DNA of 64,000 nucleotides from Actinomycetota bacterium (GTDB lineage: Bacteria; Actinomycetota; Acidimicrobiia; Acidimicrobiales; JAJPHE01): the NCBI GenBank assembly GCA_021325435.1, contig JAJPHE010000126.1:37388-101387 (forward strand), written 5' to 3'. Each line of letters opens with the position of its first letter. The first letter of the stretch is position 1. Below, in pieces: positions 1-9,008 of this stretch. The position numbers and the translations under genes are program-made. Below the pieces are notes generated by a model, which was not told where the DNA came from, searched no databases, and was given only the letters and a program-made list of their open reading frames with translations.

Positions 1-448
1 GGACCCGCAGCTGCACGACGGCAGCCGGTCGTTGCAGGTCGGCGCCGACGAGCAGGGGGTTGCGGCCCTGCTGGCGGAACCAGCGGCCGAGCTTGGCCGC
101 GGCGGTTGTCTTACCCGCTCCCTGCAGGCCGGCGAGCAGGACCACGGTCGGAGGCTTCGACGCGTAGGTGACGCGCAGGGGCTCGCCGCCGAGTACGCCG
201 ATGAGCTCCTCGTGGACGGCCTTGATGACCTGCTGGGAGGGGCTCAGGCTTTTCGAGAGCTCGGCCCCGACGGTCCGCTCTCGAATTCGGGTTATCAGAC
301 CCCGGACGACCTGGAAGTTGACGTCCGCTTCGAGCAGGGCGACGCGGATCTCGCGCAGCGCCTCGTCGACGTCGGCCTCGTCCAGGCGGCCGCGGCCACG
401 CAGACGGGTGAAGATCCCCTCAAGCCGCTCCGATAGAGACTCGAACAT
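1..448 (-). CDS. ffh: Signal recognition particle protein Ffh (SRP54), N-terminal part
   Basis: This is the GTPase of the signal recognition particle, which binds signal sequences of nascent membrane proteins and docks with FtsY at the membrane. The reading from ATG at 448 begins MFESLSERLEGIFTRLRGRG, a typical SRP54 N-domain helix bundle. The P-loop (GLQGAGKTT) follows, then the GADLQRPAAVVQL segment of the G domain. The gene runs off the left edge, so the rest of the G domain and the methionine-rich M domain are not visible. It is the last gene of a minus-strand series behind ftsY and smc, the usual actinobacterial neighbourhood. A TAGCCT hexamer lies 10 nt upstream of the ATG and may be its -10 box. 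Confidence 0.96.
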   Translation of the reverse strand, partial: MFESLSERLEGIFTRLRGRGRLDEADVDEALREIRVALLEADVNFQVVRGLITRIRERTVGAELSKSLSPSQQVIKAVHEELIGVLGGEPLRVTYASKPPTVVLLAGLQGAGKTTAAAKLGRWFRQQGRNPLLVGADLQRPAAVVQLRV

Positions 449-511
449 GCGGCGTCCCAGGCTACTGGAGACCCGCTGGGCCCATTAGCGGGGGCTGCAG
501 GGCGGGACGCC

Positions 512-1732
512 TCAGTCGAACAGGGCCTCGACGAACTCGTCGGGGTCGAAGTCCACCAGGTCCTCGGCGGCCTCGCCGACGCCGACCAGCTTCACCGGCA
601 GTCCCAGGTCGTGCTGGATGGCCAGGACGATGCCGCCCTTGGCGGTGCCGTCGAGCTTGGTCAGCACCACGCCGGTGACCCCGACCGCCCCGGTGAACTC
701 GCGGGCCTGGGTGAGGCCGTTCTGGCCGGTGGTGGCGTCGAGGACGAGGAGGACCTCGGTCACCCGGCCCGGCTCGCGCTCGGCGACCCGGCGGACCTTC
801 TTGAGCTCCTCCATCAGGTTGACCTTGGTGTGGAGCCGCCCGGCGGTGTCGGCCAGGACGAGGTCGGCGCCCCGGGACGCGGCCCGCTGGACGGCGTCGA
901 ACACCACCGAGCCCGGATCGCCGCCCTCGGCCCCCCGTACCAGGTCGGCGCCGACCCGGCGGGCCCACAGCTCCAGCTGCTCGGCGGCGGCCGCCCGGAA
1001 GGTGTCGGCCGCCGCCATCACCACCTGCTGGCCCTCGCTCACGTGCCGGAGGGCGACCTTGCCGATGCTGGTGGTCTTGCCCACCCCGTTCACCCCCACG
1101 AACAGCCAGACGTTCGTCGCTCCGGCCTCGAGGTGGAGGGCGTGGTCGCCTTCGGAAAGGTCCTCCTTCAGCTGGGCCTTGAGGGCGGCGACCAGCTCTT
1201 CCGGCGTGCCCAGAGACTCGGCCTTCACCCGCTGGCGGAGGGAGTCGAGCAGGGTTTGAGCGGTGGCGACGCCGACGTCGGCGCGGATGAGTGCCTCTTC
1301 GATCTCGTCGAACGCCTCCTCGTCGATCGAGGTCCGGGACAGCACCGAGCCCACGTAGCCGGACAGCAGGCTGCGGGCCCGGCCCATGCGCTGGCGGAAG
1401 CTGGGCCGGGGCGGGGCCTCCGGGGGAGCCGGGGCCTCGGGCTCGGGCAGAACCCGGAGGTCGGGCACGGGCTGGGCCTCGACGACCTCGCCCGGCGCCA
1501 CCTCGACCGGAGAGGTGGCGTCCTCGGGCAGGGCGGTCTGGAAGGCCTCCTCGACCTGGCGGGCGACGTCGGCTTGGACCTGGTCGGCGACGGCCCGGTC
1601 GCGACTGTCGACGGCCACCCCCGGAGCGGGGGGCTCGAGGTCCACACCGCGCCGCGACCGGACGGCCACCGCCGTCAGCACGACGAAGGCGAGAGCGACC
1701 GCGACAACGACGATGACAACCACGACTTCCAT
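512..1732 (-). CDS. ftsY: SRP receptor GTPase FtsY
   Basis: FtsY is the membrane receptor for Ffh-ribosome complexes in co-translational targeting. The 406-residue product starts with a hydrophobic segment (about residues 3-24) that should anchor it in the membrane. An acidic, proline-rich linker follows to about residue 110, then the N domain. The GTPase domain has P-loop GVNGVGKTT at about 213-221, ADTFRAAA, DTAGR and TKLDGTAKGG, all intact. A transmembrane N-terminus is common in actinobacterial FtsY. It lies between smc and ffh, so SRP receptor and SRP GTPase genes are adjacent. The ATG at 1732 is preceded by TAGGCT eight nucleotides upstream and no clear Shine-Dalgarno, so the message may be leaderless. 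Confidence 0.97.
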   Translation of the reverse strand: MEVVVVIVVVAVALAFVVLTAVAVRSRRGVDLEPPAPGVAVDSRDRAVADQVQADVARQVEEAFQTALPEDATSPVEVAPGEVVEAQPVPDLRVLPEPEAPAPPEAPPRPSFRQRMGRARSLLSGYVGSVLSRTSIDEEAFDEIEEALIRADVGVATAQTLLDSLRQRVKAESLGTPEELVAALKAQLKEDLSEGDHALHLEAGATNVWLFVGVNGVGKTTSIGKVALRHVSEGQQVVMAAADTFRAAAAEQLELWARRVGADLVRGAEGGDPGSVVFDAVQRAASRGADLVLADTAGRLHTKVNLMEELKKVRRVAEREPGRVTEVLLVLDATTGQNGLTQAREFTGAVGVTGVVLTKLDGTAKGGIVLAIQHDLGLPVKLVGVGEAAEDLVDFDPDEFVEALFD

Positions 1733-1768
1733 CGCCGGGGAGCCTACCGAGCCCCCGCGGCCGCTCCG

Positions 1769-4700
1769 TCAGGCGCCGGCGGCGACCTTCTCGCTGATGA
1801 CCCGGCTGGAGCCGCCCGGCTGCATCGTCACCCCGTAGAGGCAGTCGGCGGCCTCCATGGTGCGCTTCTGGTGGGTGACGATGAGGAGTTGGGCCTCGTC
1901 GCGGAACTCGCGCACCAGGTCGATGAAGCGATGGAGGTTCACGTCATCGAGGGCCGCTTCGACCTCGTCCATCAGGTAGAAGGGCGAAGGGCGGCTGCGG
2001 AACACGGCGAACAGGAAGGCGATGGCGGTCAGCGACCGCTCCCCGCCGGACAGCAGCGAGAGGCGCCGCACGTTCTTCCCCGACGGCCGGCCCTCGATCT
2101 CGACGCCGGTCTCCAGCAGATTCTCCGGGTCGGTGAGACGCAGCTGGCCGGAGCCTCCCGGAAAGAGGGTGGAGAACAGGTCCGAGAAGTTCGCCGACAC
2201 GTCGGCGTAGGCGGCGGCGAACACCTCCACGATCTCGGTGTCGACGGCCCGGATGACCTTGGCCAGCTCGCGGCGGCTCGACTTCACGTCCTCGAGCTGG
2301 CCTTCGAGGAAGCCGTGACGCTCCTCCAGGGCGGCGTACTCCTCGAGGGCGAGGGGGTTGATGGGCCCCAGCAGACGCAGCTCGCGCTCGAGGTCGCGCA
2401 GCCGGGCCTCGGGCGAAGCCCCGTCGGGCATCTCCGGTCGGGGCGCGGCCTTGGCCGCGTCCGGCTCACAGTCGAGGTCGCGCCGGATGGTCTCCACCAC
2501 CGCCTCGAGGCGCATGCGGGCCTCGGCTTCCTCGAGGGCGCCCTTCTGGACCCGGTCGCGGATCTGCTCGAGGGTTCGCTCGGCCTCGGAGCGAGAGCGC
2601 CGGAGCCCGTCGAGGTGGGCGGCCGCCGCCCGGGTGTCCTCCGCCTGGCGGCGCCGGCGGTCGCGCACGTCCGCGATCAGCTCTTCCAGGACGGCCGAGT
2701 GGCCGGACACGGTCTCCGCCAGCCGCTCGACGGCGGCCAGCGAGCGCTCGATGGCGACCCGGCGGGCGGCGGCCCGCTCGCGCTCGGCCACGTTCGAGCG
2801 CAGCCGCTCCTCGACCTCGGCGAGGCGTTGGGAGAGGACAGAGCGTCGCTCCTCGAGACCGGCGGCCCGTACCTCGAGGTCGGAGCGGAGGGCGGCGGCC
2901 GCCACCACCAGCTCGTCGAGGCGCCGGCGCGCCTCGCGGCGTTCGGCGGCCCGCTCGGTCTGAACCCGTTCGGCTTCCTCCAGCTCCGGCAGGCGAGCCT
3001 CGAGGTCGGCCAGGGAACGCTCCTCTTCGGCGGCGCGGGCCTCGGCCTCACCCAGCTGGCGGGCCAGCGACTCGTCCTCGGCCTCCAGCTCGGCCCGCTG
3101 GGCGGTCAGGCTGGCCAGCTCGGAACGGTTGCGAGCGGCGGTGGATCCCCGTTCGGCGGCGGCCCGGGTGGCGACGTCCTCGTCTTGGCGGGCCTGGCTC
3201 AGGCGGGCCCGGGCCGCTGTCAGCGCCTCTGCGGACCGGGCGGCGTCGGCGGCTGCCTCGCCGGCCCGCCGGCGGGCCTCCTCGAGGGCGGCGCCGGTCG
3301 CTCCGGGTCCGGCCGCTCCGGTCCGCCAGCCGCGGGGCCCGAACCGGTGCCCCTCCCTGGTGACGGCGACGACGGCCGGGGCGTCGGTGGCGAGCCCCAC
3401 CGCGTCCGACCAGGTGGCGGCGACGACCACGCCACCGAGGAGGGCGTCGAGGAGCTCGCCGACCCCGGGGTGCGAGGAGCGGACATGGGACCGGACCAGC
3501 TCGGCGCCCGACGGCACGGCCCGTCCGGTGGATCCTTCGCCGTCGGGCCGGCGCAGACCGAGGGGCAGCAGGGCGCCCCGCGCGTCTTGCTCGTGGAGCC
3601 GCGCCACCGCCGCCCGGGCGGCGGGGGGCCCGTCCACGACGACGGCGGCCACCGCGTCTCCCAGGGCGGCCTCGAACGCCGCCTCCCATCCGGGGTCCAC
3701 CTCGACCAGGTCGAGCAGGGTGCCGACGATGCCGTCCATGCCGGCCAGGCGGGCGGCCCCGGCCCGGGCGGCAGCCTCGTCGAGGGCGAGCGCCAGGGCC
3801 TCGGCCCGGGCCGACCACGAGTGGCTGGAGCGCTCGGCGGCTCGCGACTCGGCCTCGGCCCGCTCGGCGGCAGCCTCGGCCGCCGCCCGGGCGGACGTGG
3901 CCTCCTCGACGGAGCGGGCCAGCTCCTCGGCGGAGCCGGATGCCACCGCCAACTCCTGCTCGAGGCGGGCGACCTCGGCGCCCAGGCGGGCCTTGCGCTC
4001 GGCTAAGGCGGTGCGCCGGGCGGCCAGGCGAGACATCTCCGCCCGGTCTCGCTCGAGGGCGGATCGGCGGCCGGCGACCGTGGCCCGCAGCTCGGCGGCG
4101 GACGAGTCGGGCGCCTCCTCGTCCCCTCCCCACCGGGCGGTGAAGGCGTCTCGCTCCCGTTCGACCTTGAGCTCGGCCTCCTCCACCCGGCCGACCTCCT
4201 CGGCCAGCGAGCTGGCGCCCCGGTCGACCTCGGCCAGCTGGGTGGTGAGGGCGGCGGCATCGGCCTCGAGGGAGGCGACCACGCCCTCGTCGCGGGAGGC
4301 GGCGAGGTCTCGCTCCAGGGACCGGCGACGCTCGGCCAGCAGGGCGGTGAGGCCCCGAGCCCGTTGGCGGGCGCTCTCCAGGCGTCCGAGGGTGTCGGCC
4401 AGGTCGTCGTTGGCCGCCGATGCCGACACCGCGTCCTCGGCCTGGCGCACTTCGGCGTCGAGGCCGGCCAGACGCTGCTTCACCTCGACCTCGTTGGTGG
4501 CCAGCAGCCGCCGGCTGTCCGCCGCGGCGGCCAGCCGGTGCTCGAGGGAGGCGACCTCGCGCCCGGCGACGTGCAGGCGCAGGTCGCGCACGTGACCGGC
4601 GAGCTCGGCGTGGCGGCGGGCCGCTTCGGCCTGCTTCTCGAGGGGACGGAGCTGACGGCGAACCTCGCGGAGAAGGTCGTTGAGCCGGGTGAGGTTGGCC

Positions 4701-5254
4701 TCGGTCGACTCGAGCCGGCGCTGGGCCCGCTCGCGCCGGCGCCGGTACTTGAGGACCCCGGCCGCCTCCTCGATGACGAGCCGCCGGTCCTCCGGGCGGG
4801 CGTTCAGCACGGAGTCGAGCTGGCCCTGGCTGACGATGACGTGCTGCTGGCGGCCCACGCCCGAGTCGGAGAGCAGCTCCTGGATGTCCAGGAGGCGGCA
4901 GGGCACACCGTTGAGCGCGTACTCGCTCTCCCCCGAGCGGAACAGGGTGCGGGTGATGGTCACCTCGGTCAGCTCGATCGGAAGCAGCCCGGCCGAGTTG
5001 TCGATCGTGAGCGACACCTCGGCCCGCCCGAGGGCGGGTCGCGACGAGGTGCCGGCGAAGATGACGTCCTCCATCTTGGCCGAGCGCACCGTCCGGGGGC
5101 CCTGGGCGCCCAGCACCCAGGCGACGGCGTCGACGACGTTCGACTTGCCGCTGCCGTTGGGCCCGACGACCGCGGTGACCCCGGGCTCGAACTCGAGCGT
5201 CGTGGAGTCGGCGAACGACTTGAAACCCTTGAGGGTGAGGGACTTCAGGAACAC
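1769..5254 (-). CDS. smc: Chromosome segregation ATPase SMC
   Basis: SMC is the ATPase of the condensin-like complex that compacts and separates sister chromosomes, acting with ScpA and ScpB. The 1161-residue length is normal. Walker A (GPNGSGKSN) is at about 31-39, followed by a long alanine-, arginine- and glutamate-rich coiled coil. The hinge domain is near 495-620, starting with a GMDGIVGTL motif, and a second coiled coil follows. The C-terminal head carries the signature LSGGERSLTAIAFLFA and Walker B YLMDEVEAALDD. The GTG at 5254 gives the canonical start MFLKSLTLKGFKSFAD. A TAACCT hexamer lies nine nucleotides upstream. The opposite strand carries very long open frames here, which are shadows caused by codon bias. 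Confidence 0.97.
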   Translation of the reverse strand: MFLKSLTLKGFKSFADSTTLEFEPGVTAVVGPNGSGKSNVVDAVAWVLGAQGPRTVRSAKMEDVIFAGTSSRPALGRAEVSLTIDNSAGLLPIELTEVTITRTLFRSGESEYALNGVPCRLLDIQELLSDSGVGRQQHVIVSQGQLDSVLNARPEDRRLVIEEAAGVLKYRRRRERAQRRLESTEANLTRLNDLLREVRRQLRPLEKQAEAARRHAELAGHVRDLRLHVAGREVASLEHRLAAAADSRRLLATNEVEVKQRLAGLDAEVRQAEDAVSASAANDDLADTLGRLESARQRARGLTALLAERRRSLERDLAASRDEGVVASLEADAAALTTQLAEVDRGASSLAEEVGRVEEAELKVERERDAFTARWGGDEEAPDSSAAELRATVAGRRSALERDRAEMSRLAARRTALAERKARLGAEVARLEQELAVASGSAEELARSVEEATSARAAAEAAAERAEAESRAAERSSHSWSARAEALALALDEAAARAGAARLAGMDGIVGTLLDLVEVDPGWEAAFEAALGDAVAAVVVDGPPAARAAVARLHEQDARGALLPLGLRRPDGEGSTGRAVPSGAELVRSHVRSSHPGVGELLDALLGGVVVAATWSDAVGLATDAPAVVAVTREGHRFGPRGWRTGAAGPGATGAALEEARRRAGEAAADAARSAEALTAARARLSQARQDEDVATRAAAERGSTAARNRSELASLTAQRAELEAEDESLARQLGEAEARAAEEERSLADLEARLPELEEAERVQTERAAERREARRRLDELVVAAAALRSDLEVRAAGLEERRSVLSQRLAEVEERLRSNVAERERAAARRVAIERSLAAVERLAETVSGHSAVLEELIADVRDRRRRQAEDTRAAAAHLDGLRRSRSEAERTLEQIRDRVQKGALEEAEARMRLEAVVETIRRDLDCEPDAAKAAPRPEMPDGASPEARLRDLERELRLLGPINPLALEEYAALEERHGFLEGQLEDVKSSRRELAKVIRAVDTEIVEVFAAAYADVSANFSDLFSTLFPGGSGQLRLTDPENLLETGVEIEGRPSGKNVRRLSLLSGGERSLTAIAFLFAVFRSRPSPFYLMDEVEAALDDVNLHRFIDLVREFRDEAQLLIVTHQKRTMEAADCLYGVTMQPGGSSRVISEKVAAGA

Positions 5255-5308
5255 GCTGGGGCGAGGTTACGTCAGGGTCCCCGGCCGAGGGTGTACCTCC
5301 GGAGCCGC

Positions 5309-6145
5309 CTATCTCTGGCAGTTGGGACAGAAGAAAGTCGACCTTCCACTCCACCGCAGGCGCTGCACCGGGCCGCCGCAGCGGCGGCAGGGAAGGCCCG
5401 CCCGGCCGTACACGCGGTGACGGAGCTGGAAGGCCCCGGGCACCCCGTAGATGTCGCGGTACTGGGCGTCGGCCAGCGAGGACCCTCGGTGTTCGACGGC
5501 CCGGCGCAGGGTGGTGACCATGGCTCGGTGGAGGCTTCGGGCCTCGGGCTCGGTCAGCCCGTCGGAGGTGCGGTCATGGCGCAGCCCGGCGGCGAAGAGG
5601 ATCTCGTCTGAGTAGATGTTGCCGATGCCGGCCACGAAGCGCTGGTCCATCAGCAGCGCTTTGAGGCCGACCCGCCGGCCGCTCAGGCGGCGGGCGAACT
5701 CGGCCGGCCCGACCCGGTCCTCGAGGGGATCGAAGCCGAGGTGGGCGAGCTCGGCCAGCTCCGCCCCCGGCGCGGGCGGGGCGGTGACGAACAGCTCGCC
5801 GAAGGTGCGGGGGTCGACGAAGAGCAGGCGGCGGCGGTCGTCGAGCTCGAGGGTGACGTGGGTGTGGCGGGGCGGCTCGTCCTCCGGCGCCAGCAGCACC
5901 AGCTGGCCGCTCATCCCCAGGTGGATGACCAGGGCCTGGTCGCTGTCCAGCACGGCCACGATGTACTTGCCTCGTCGGCGGGTGCCCACCACCCGGTGGC
6001 CGGCGAGGCGGCGTCCGACCTCCCCGGGGTCGGCGTGGCGGCGGACCGACCGGATGCCCGTCGCCGCGGCGGAGACGACCCGCCGGCCGGAGACCTCGGC
6101 CTGCAGGCCCCGCCGGACGGTCTCGGCCTCGGGCAGCTCGGGCAC
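5309..6145 (-). CDS. mutM: Formamidopyrimidine-DNA glycosylase (Fpg/MutM)
   Basis: MutM is a base-excision repair glycosylase and AP lyase that removes 8-oxoguanine and formamidopyrimidines. The reading must begin at GTG 6145, because the mature protein needs the N-terminal proline nucleophile. It starts with (M)PELPEAETVRRGL, so Pro2 and Glu3 are in place. GIGNIYSDE lies in the helix-two-turn-helix region. The C-terminal zinc finger has CRRC and CPNC pairs and the product is 278 residues, all normal. An upstream open frame extends to 6799 but lies inside rnc. The gene starts five nucleotides after the rnc stop, so the two are probably co-transcribed and translationally coupled. Confidence 0.96.
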   Translation of the reverse strand: MPELPEAETVRRGLQAEVSGRRVVSAAATGIRSVRRHADPGEVGRRLAGHRVVGTRRRGKYIVAVLDSDQALVIHLGMSGQLVLLAPEDEPPRHTHVTLELDDRRRLLFVDPRTFGELFVTAPPAPGAELAELAHLGFDPLEDRVGPAEFARRLSGRRVGLKALLMDQRFVAGIGNIYSDEILFAAGLRHDRTSDGLTEPEARSLHRAMVTTLRRAVEHRGSSLADAQYRDIYGVPGAFQLRHRVYGRAGLPCRRCGGPVQRLRWSGRSTFFCPNCQR

Positions 6146-6150
6146 CGGCC

Positions 6151-6921
6151 CTAGCCGGGCTCGGCGACGGGCTCCGGGTCGGGACCCGCCGCGTCGGGCG
6201 AGCGCCGCTCGTCGCCCAGAACCGTCCACGCCGATCGGGCGGCGGCCTGCTCCGCCTGCTTCTTGGAGCGCCCCTCGCCCCTTCCCACCTCCCGGTCGCC
6301 GAGATACACGGTGGCGTAGAAGCGCTTGGCGTGGTCGGGGCCGTCGTCGGAGACGTCGTAGCGGGGCAGCTGGTCGGCCCGGCGGGTGGCGAGCTCCTGC
6401 AGCCGGGTCTTGTAGTCCTGGCCCCCGGGGCCGAGGGCGGCCTCCTGGATCCGCTCCCCGAGCAGGCTCATCACCAGAGCCGATGCGGCACCCCAGCCCC
6501 CGTCGAGGTAGACGGCGCCGAGGACCGCCTCCATGGCGTCGGCGAGAATCGACGGCTTCTCGCGGCCACCGGAGAGATCCTCCCCCCGGCCGAGCAGCAG
6601 GGCGGGCCCGAGACCGACCGACGTCGCCACCTCGGCCAGCACCTCCGAATTGACGACGGCGGCCCTCAGCTTGGCCAGCTCCCCCTCGGGCAGGTCGGCG
6701 TAGGTGCGGAAGATGTGGTCGGTCACCACCAGGCCGAGCACGGCGTCCCCCAGGAACTCGAGGCGCTCGTTGGAGTGGTTGCCCGGGTTCTCGGCGCACC
6801 AGGAGCGGTGGGCCACGGCCCGGGCCAGCAGTTCCGGGTCGGCGAAGCTCAGGCCCAGCCGCTCGACCAGGGCGGCGACGCCGTCGGCCGGCTCCGGATC
6901 AGGACGTTCCGAGCTTGGCAA
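6151..6921 (-). CDS. rnc: Ribonuclease III
   Basis: RNase III cuts double-stranded RNA in rRNA precursors and structured mRNAs. The 256-residue protein has the catalytic signature NERLEFLGDAVL at about 51-62. The second acidic cluster is in the segment SILADAMEAVLGAVYLDGG. A C-terminal double-stranded RNA-binding domain begins near DYKTRLQEL and ends with the KKQAEQAAA helix. The assigned start is TTG at 6921, which overlaps the end of acpP by 23 bp. I see no ATG or GTG in frame between it and the first conserved helix, so the start is moderately uncertain. It sits between acpP and mutM, a common actinobacterial order. Confidence 0.95.
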   Translation of the reverse strand: MPSSERPDPEPADGVAALVERLGLSFADPELLARAVAHRSWCAENPGNHSNERLEFLGDAVLGLVVTDHIFRTYADLPEGELAKLRAAVVNSEVLAEVATSVGLGPALLLGRGEDLSGGREKPSILADAMEAVLGAVYLDGGWGAASALVMSLLGERIQEAALGPGGQDYKTRLQELATRRADQLPRYDVSDDGPDHAKRFYATVYLGDREVGRGEGRSKKQAEQAAARSAWTVLGDERRSPDAAGPDPEPVAEPG

Positions 6922-7162
6922 CCACGTAGTCGACCGCGTCGCGGACGGTCTTCAGGTCCTCGAGGTCCTCGTCCTCGATGCGGAAGCCGACCGTCCGCTC
7001 GCCGAGCTCCTCTTCGAGGGCCTCGACCAGCTCGATGAGGGCCAGGGAGTCGGCGTCGAGGTCCTCGCTAAAGGAGGCCGACTCGGTGATGGTGTCCGGC
7101 TCGACCTCGAGGATGTCGGCCAACCGGTCGCGGATCAGCTCGAAGACCTGCTTGCGGTCCAT
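6899..7162 (-). CDS. acpP: Acyl carrier protein
   Basis: The carrier protein holds growing acyl chains on a phosphopantetheine arm during fatty acid synthesis. The 87-residue product from ATG 7162 contains the modification site in the context DLDADSLAL (Ser39). It is acidic, as expected for a four-helix ACP. The track-length reading begins further upstream, but the ATG at 7162 is preceded by an AGAGGA ribosome-binding site at a good distance and starts exactly at the family boundary (MDRKQVFELI). It lies between plsX and rnc, so phospholipid and fatty acid functions are together. Confidence 0.93.
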   Translation of the reverse strand: MDRKQVFELIRDRLADILEVEPDTITESASFSEDLDADSLALIELVEALEEELGERTVGFRIEDEDLEDLKTVRDAVDYVVAKLGTS

Positions 7163-7226
7163 CGGGGTCCTCTCCACGTGGGTCTCAGCCGGCACTTCGT
7201 CTCCAGGCGGTGTCGTCGGGCCTCCG

Positions 7227-7232
7227 ATGATA
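7227..7232 (-). promoter_or_regulatory. Candidate -10 box for acpP
   Basis: The minus strand reads TATCAT here, 65 nt before the acpP ATG, in the only AT-richer spot between plsX and acpP. Together with the Shine-Dalgarno of acpP this would give a leadered message. No convincing -35 element is visible. Confidence 0.4.
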
Positions 7233-7292
7233 CCGGGCCGTCCGCCGGCCCCTTCCGGCCCGGCGTCCCGGGGTTGGGCCAGCGTCAGGCGG

Positions 7293-8300
7293 TCAGGCCG
7301 AAGGCCGGGCGGCGGCGGCGGGGGTGGTGGTGGGGGACACCGCCTGGCGGATGCGGCCGACCAGGTCGGCGCCGACCATGTCGCGGGCGACGCCCAGGGC
7401 GTTGACGATGGCCCGGGCCGAGGACGAGCCGTGGCTGATGATGCAGACGCCGTCGACCCCGAGGAGCATCGCCCCTCCCGTGGTGTCGGGGTCGAGCTGC
7501 TCGGCCAGGGGGGCCAGGGCCGGCATGAGGACCTTGGCGGCCTCCCGGGCCTCGTCGGTCGAGGTCATGGCGGCGAGGACGGCGTCGACCACCGCCCGGA
7601 TGCCGCCTTCCAGGGTCTTAAGGGCGACGTTGCCGGTGAACCCGTCGGTGACGACCACGTCGACCCGGTCACTGACGATGTCGCGCCCCTCGACGTTGCC
7701 GATGAACTCCACCCCGGCGCCCCCCTCCAACAGGGCGTGGGTCTCCTTCACCACCGGGGTCCCCTTGGAGGGCTCCTCGCCTATCGACAGCAGGCCCACC
7801 CGGGGCCGGTCGATGCCGTAGCGCTCGGCGGCGAAGGCGGAGCCCATCTGGGCGAACTGGACGAGCATGGCCGGGGTGCACTCGGCGTTGGCCCCGGCGT
7901 CGAGCAGGACGGTGGGGGTCGAACCGGGCACCGGTATGGGCGTGGCGATCGCCGGCCGGCTGACCCCGGGCAGCCGGCCCATGCGCAGCAGGGCGCTGGC
8001 CATGGCGGCCCCGGTGTTGCCTGCGCTGACCATGGCGGAGGCCCGCCCGTCGCGTACGGCCTCGGCCGCCCGGACCAACGACGAGTCCTTCTTGCGCCGC
8101 ACGGCGTTGGCCGGGTCCTCGTCCATGGCCACCACCTCGGTGGCGGGCAGGACGGCCAGGCCACCGGCGTCGCCGATCCGGTCGGGGGGACCCACGAGGA
8201 CCACCTCCACGCCGAGGGACTCGACGGCCTGGCGGGCGCCGGCGACGATCTCGCCGGGGGCGTGGTCGCCCCCCATGGCGTCGAGGGCGATGGGAAGCAC
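7293..8300 (-). CDS. plsX: Phosphate acyltransferase PlsX
   Basis: PlsX converts acyl-ACP and phosphate to acyl-phosphate, the acyl donor for PlsY in the first step of phospholipid synthesis. It is a peripheral membrane enzyme. The 335-residue product begins LPIALDAMGGDHAPGEIVAGA, with the family's N-terminal AMGGDHAP motif. It keeps SAGNTGA and the GFTGNVALKTLEG segment. The start is GTG at 8300, four codons before the invariant LDAMGGD. The gene follows rpmF by six nucleotides, the well-known rpmF-plsX arrangement. Confidence 0.95.
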   Translation of the reverse strand: MLPIALDAMGGDHAPGEIVAGARQAVESLGVEVVLVGPPDRIGDAGGLAVLPATEVVAMDEDPANAVRRKKDSSLVRAAEAVRDGRASAMVSAGNTGAAMASALLRMGRLPGVSRPAIATPIPVPGSTPTVLLDAGANAECTPAMLVQFAQMGSAFAAERYGIDRPRVGLLSIGEEPSKGTPVVKETHALLEGGAGVEFIGNVEGRDIVSDRVDVVVTDGFTGNVALKTLEGGIRAVVDAVLAAMTSTDEAREAAKVLMPALAPLAEQLDPDTTGGAMLLGVDGVCIISHGSSSARAIVNALGVARDMVGADLVGRIRQAVSPTTTPAAAARPSA

Positions 8301-8306
8301 GGGCCG

Positions 8307-8486
8307 CTAGTCGACGTCGAGCGCCTGCCGGCCCCCGTACCAGCCGCAGTTGGGGCACACGACGTGAGGCAGCTTGGCCTCGCGGCAGTGGGGGCAGACG
8401 CTGCGGGGCGGAGCGGACAGCCGCCAGTTCGAGGCCCGCCGGCTGCGGCTCTTGGCCTTCGATGTCTTCTTCTTGGGGACGGCCAT
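8307..8486 (-). CDS. rpmF: 50S ribosomal protein L32 (zinc type)
   Basis: L32 is a small protein of the large ribosomal subunit near the exit tunnel. The 59-residue reading from ATG 8486 starts MAVPKKKTSKAKSRSRRAS, the hallmark basic N-terminus. It contains two cysteine pairs, CPHC and CPNC, that form the zinc ribbon, and ends GGRQALDVD. The zinc-binding form implies this copy is used when zinc is sufficient. It lies between the YceD-type gene and plsX with gaps of only six nucleotides, the classical YceD-rpmF-plsX order. Confidence 0.95.
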   Translation of the reverse strand: MAVPKKKTSKAKSRSRRASNWRLSAPPRSVCPHCREAKLPHVVCPNCGWYGGRQALDVD

Positions 8487-8492
8487 GTCGGT

Positions 8493-9008
8493 CTAGCTCC
8501 CGTGTGAGTCGGTTTGGCGCAGGGAGTCGAGGGCGGCCCAGCGGGGGTCCCCGCCCGCCGGCGGGCACTCGCACCGGACCTCGTTCAGGTCGGCTCCGCA
8601 CGTCGGGCAGAGTCCCCGGCACTCCTCCCTGCAGAGGGGTGCCTGGGGCAGCTCGAGCAGTACAGCGTCGCGCGCCAGCGGCTCGAGGTCGAGCTCGTCA
8701 CCGGCCAGCGGGTAGGTCTCGTCGCCGCTGCTGTGCTCCTCGTACAGCTCGCGGACCTCGGCGTGGAGGGCGCCGGTCGCCTGACCCAGGCAGCGCCGGC
8801 ACTCCCCCTCCCACTGGGCGTCGACCCGGCCGGAGACCATCACCCCGTGGGTGACCGGCTCGAGCAGGACGTTGACGTCGATCTCGGACCCGGGACGGAC
8901 CCGACTGCCCGACACCGCCAGCCCGGCGATCTGGCCCCGTCGATGCTCGCGGCGGCTCCCCTGCCGGGCCAGGGAGGCGATCCCGACCCGGAAGTCGGTC
9001 CTGGTCAC
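8493..9008 (-). CDS. YceD/DUF177 family protein
   Basis: YceD-family proteins are encoded just before rpmF in most bacteria. They have been linked to 23S rRNA accumulation, but their biochemical role is not settled. The 171-residue product has the family's central GRVDAQWEGECRRCL region with a CRRC pair. A C-terminal cysteine cluster (CREECRGLCPTCG) probably binds zinc. The start is GTG at 9008, which overlaps the stop of the upstream gene in a TCAC/GTGA arrangement, so translation is probably coupled. Family membership is well supported by sequence pattern and position. Confidence 0.9.
   Translation of the reverse strand: MTRTDFRVGIASLARQGSRREHRRGQIAGLAVSGSRVRPGSEIDVNVLLEPVTHGVMVSGRVDAQWEGECRRCLGQATGALHAEVRELYEEHSSGDETYPLAGDELDLEPLARDAVLLELPQAPLCREECRGLCPTCGADLNEVRCECPPAGGDPRWAALDSLRQTDSHGS

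Noticed and set aside
611..4006. A 1131-residue open frame on the plus strand
   Set aside because: It lies opposite ftsY and smc, whose motifs are intact. Its composition (Gly, Leu, His, Arg) is that of an antisense shadow in GC-rich DNA.
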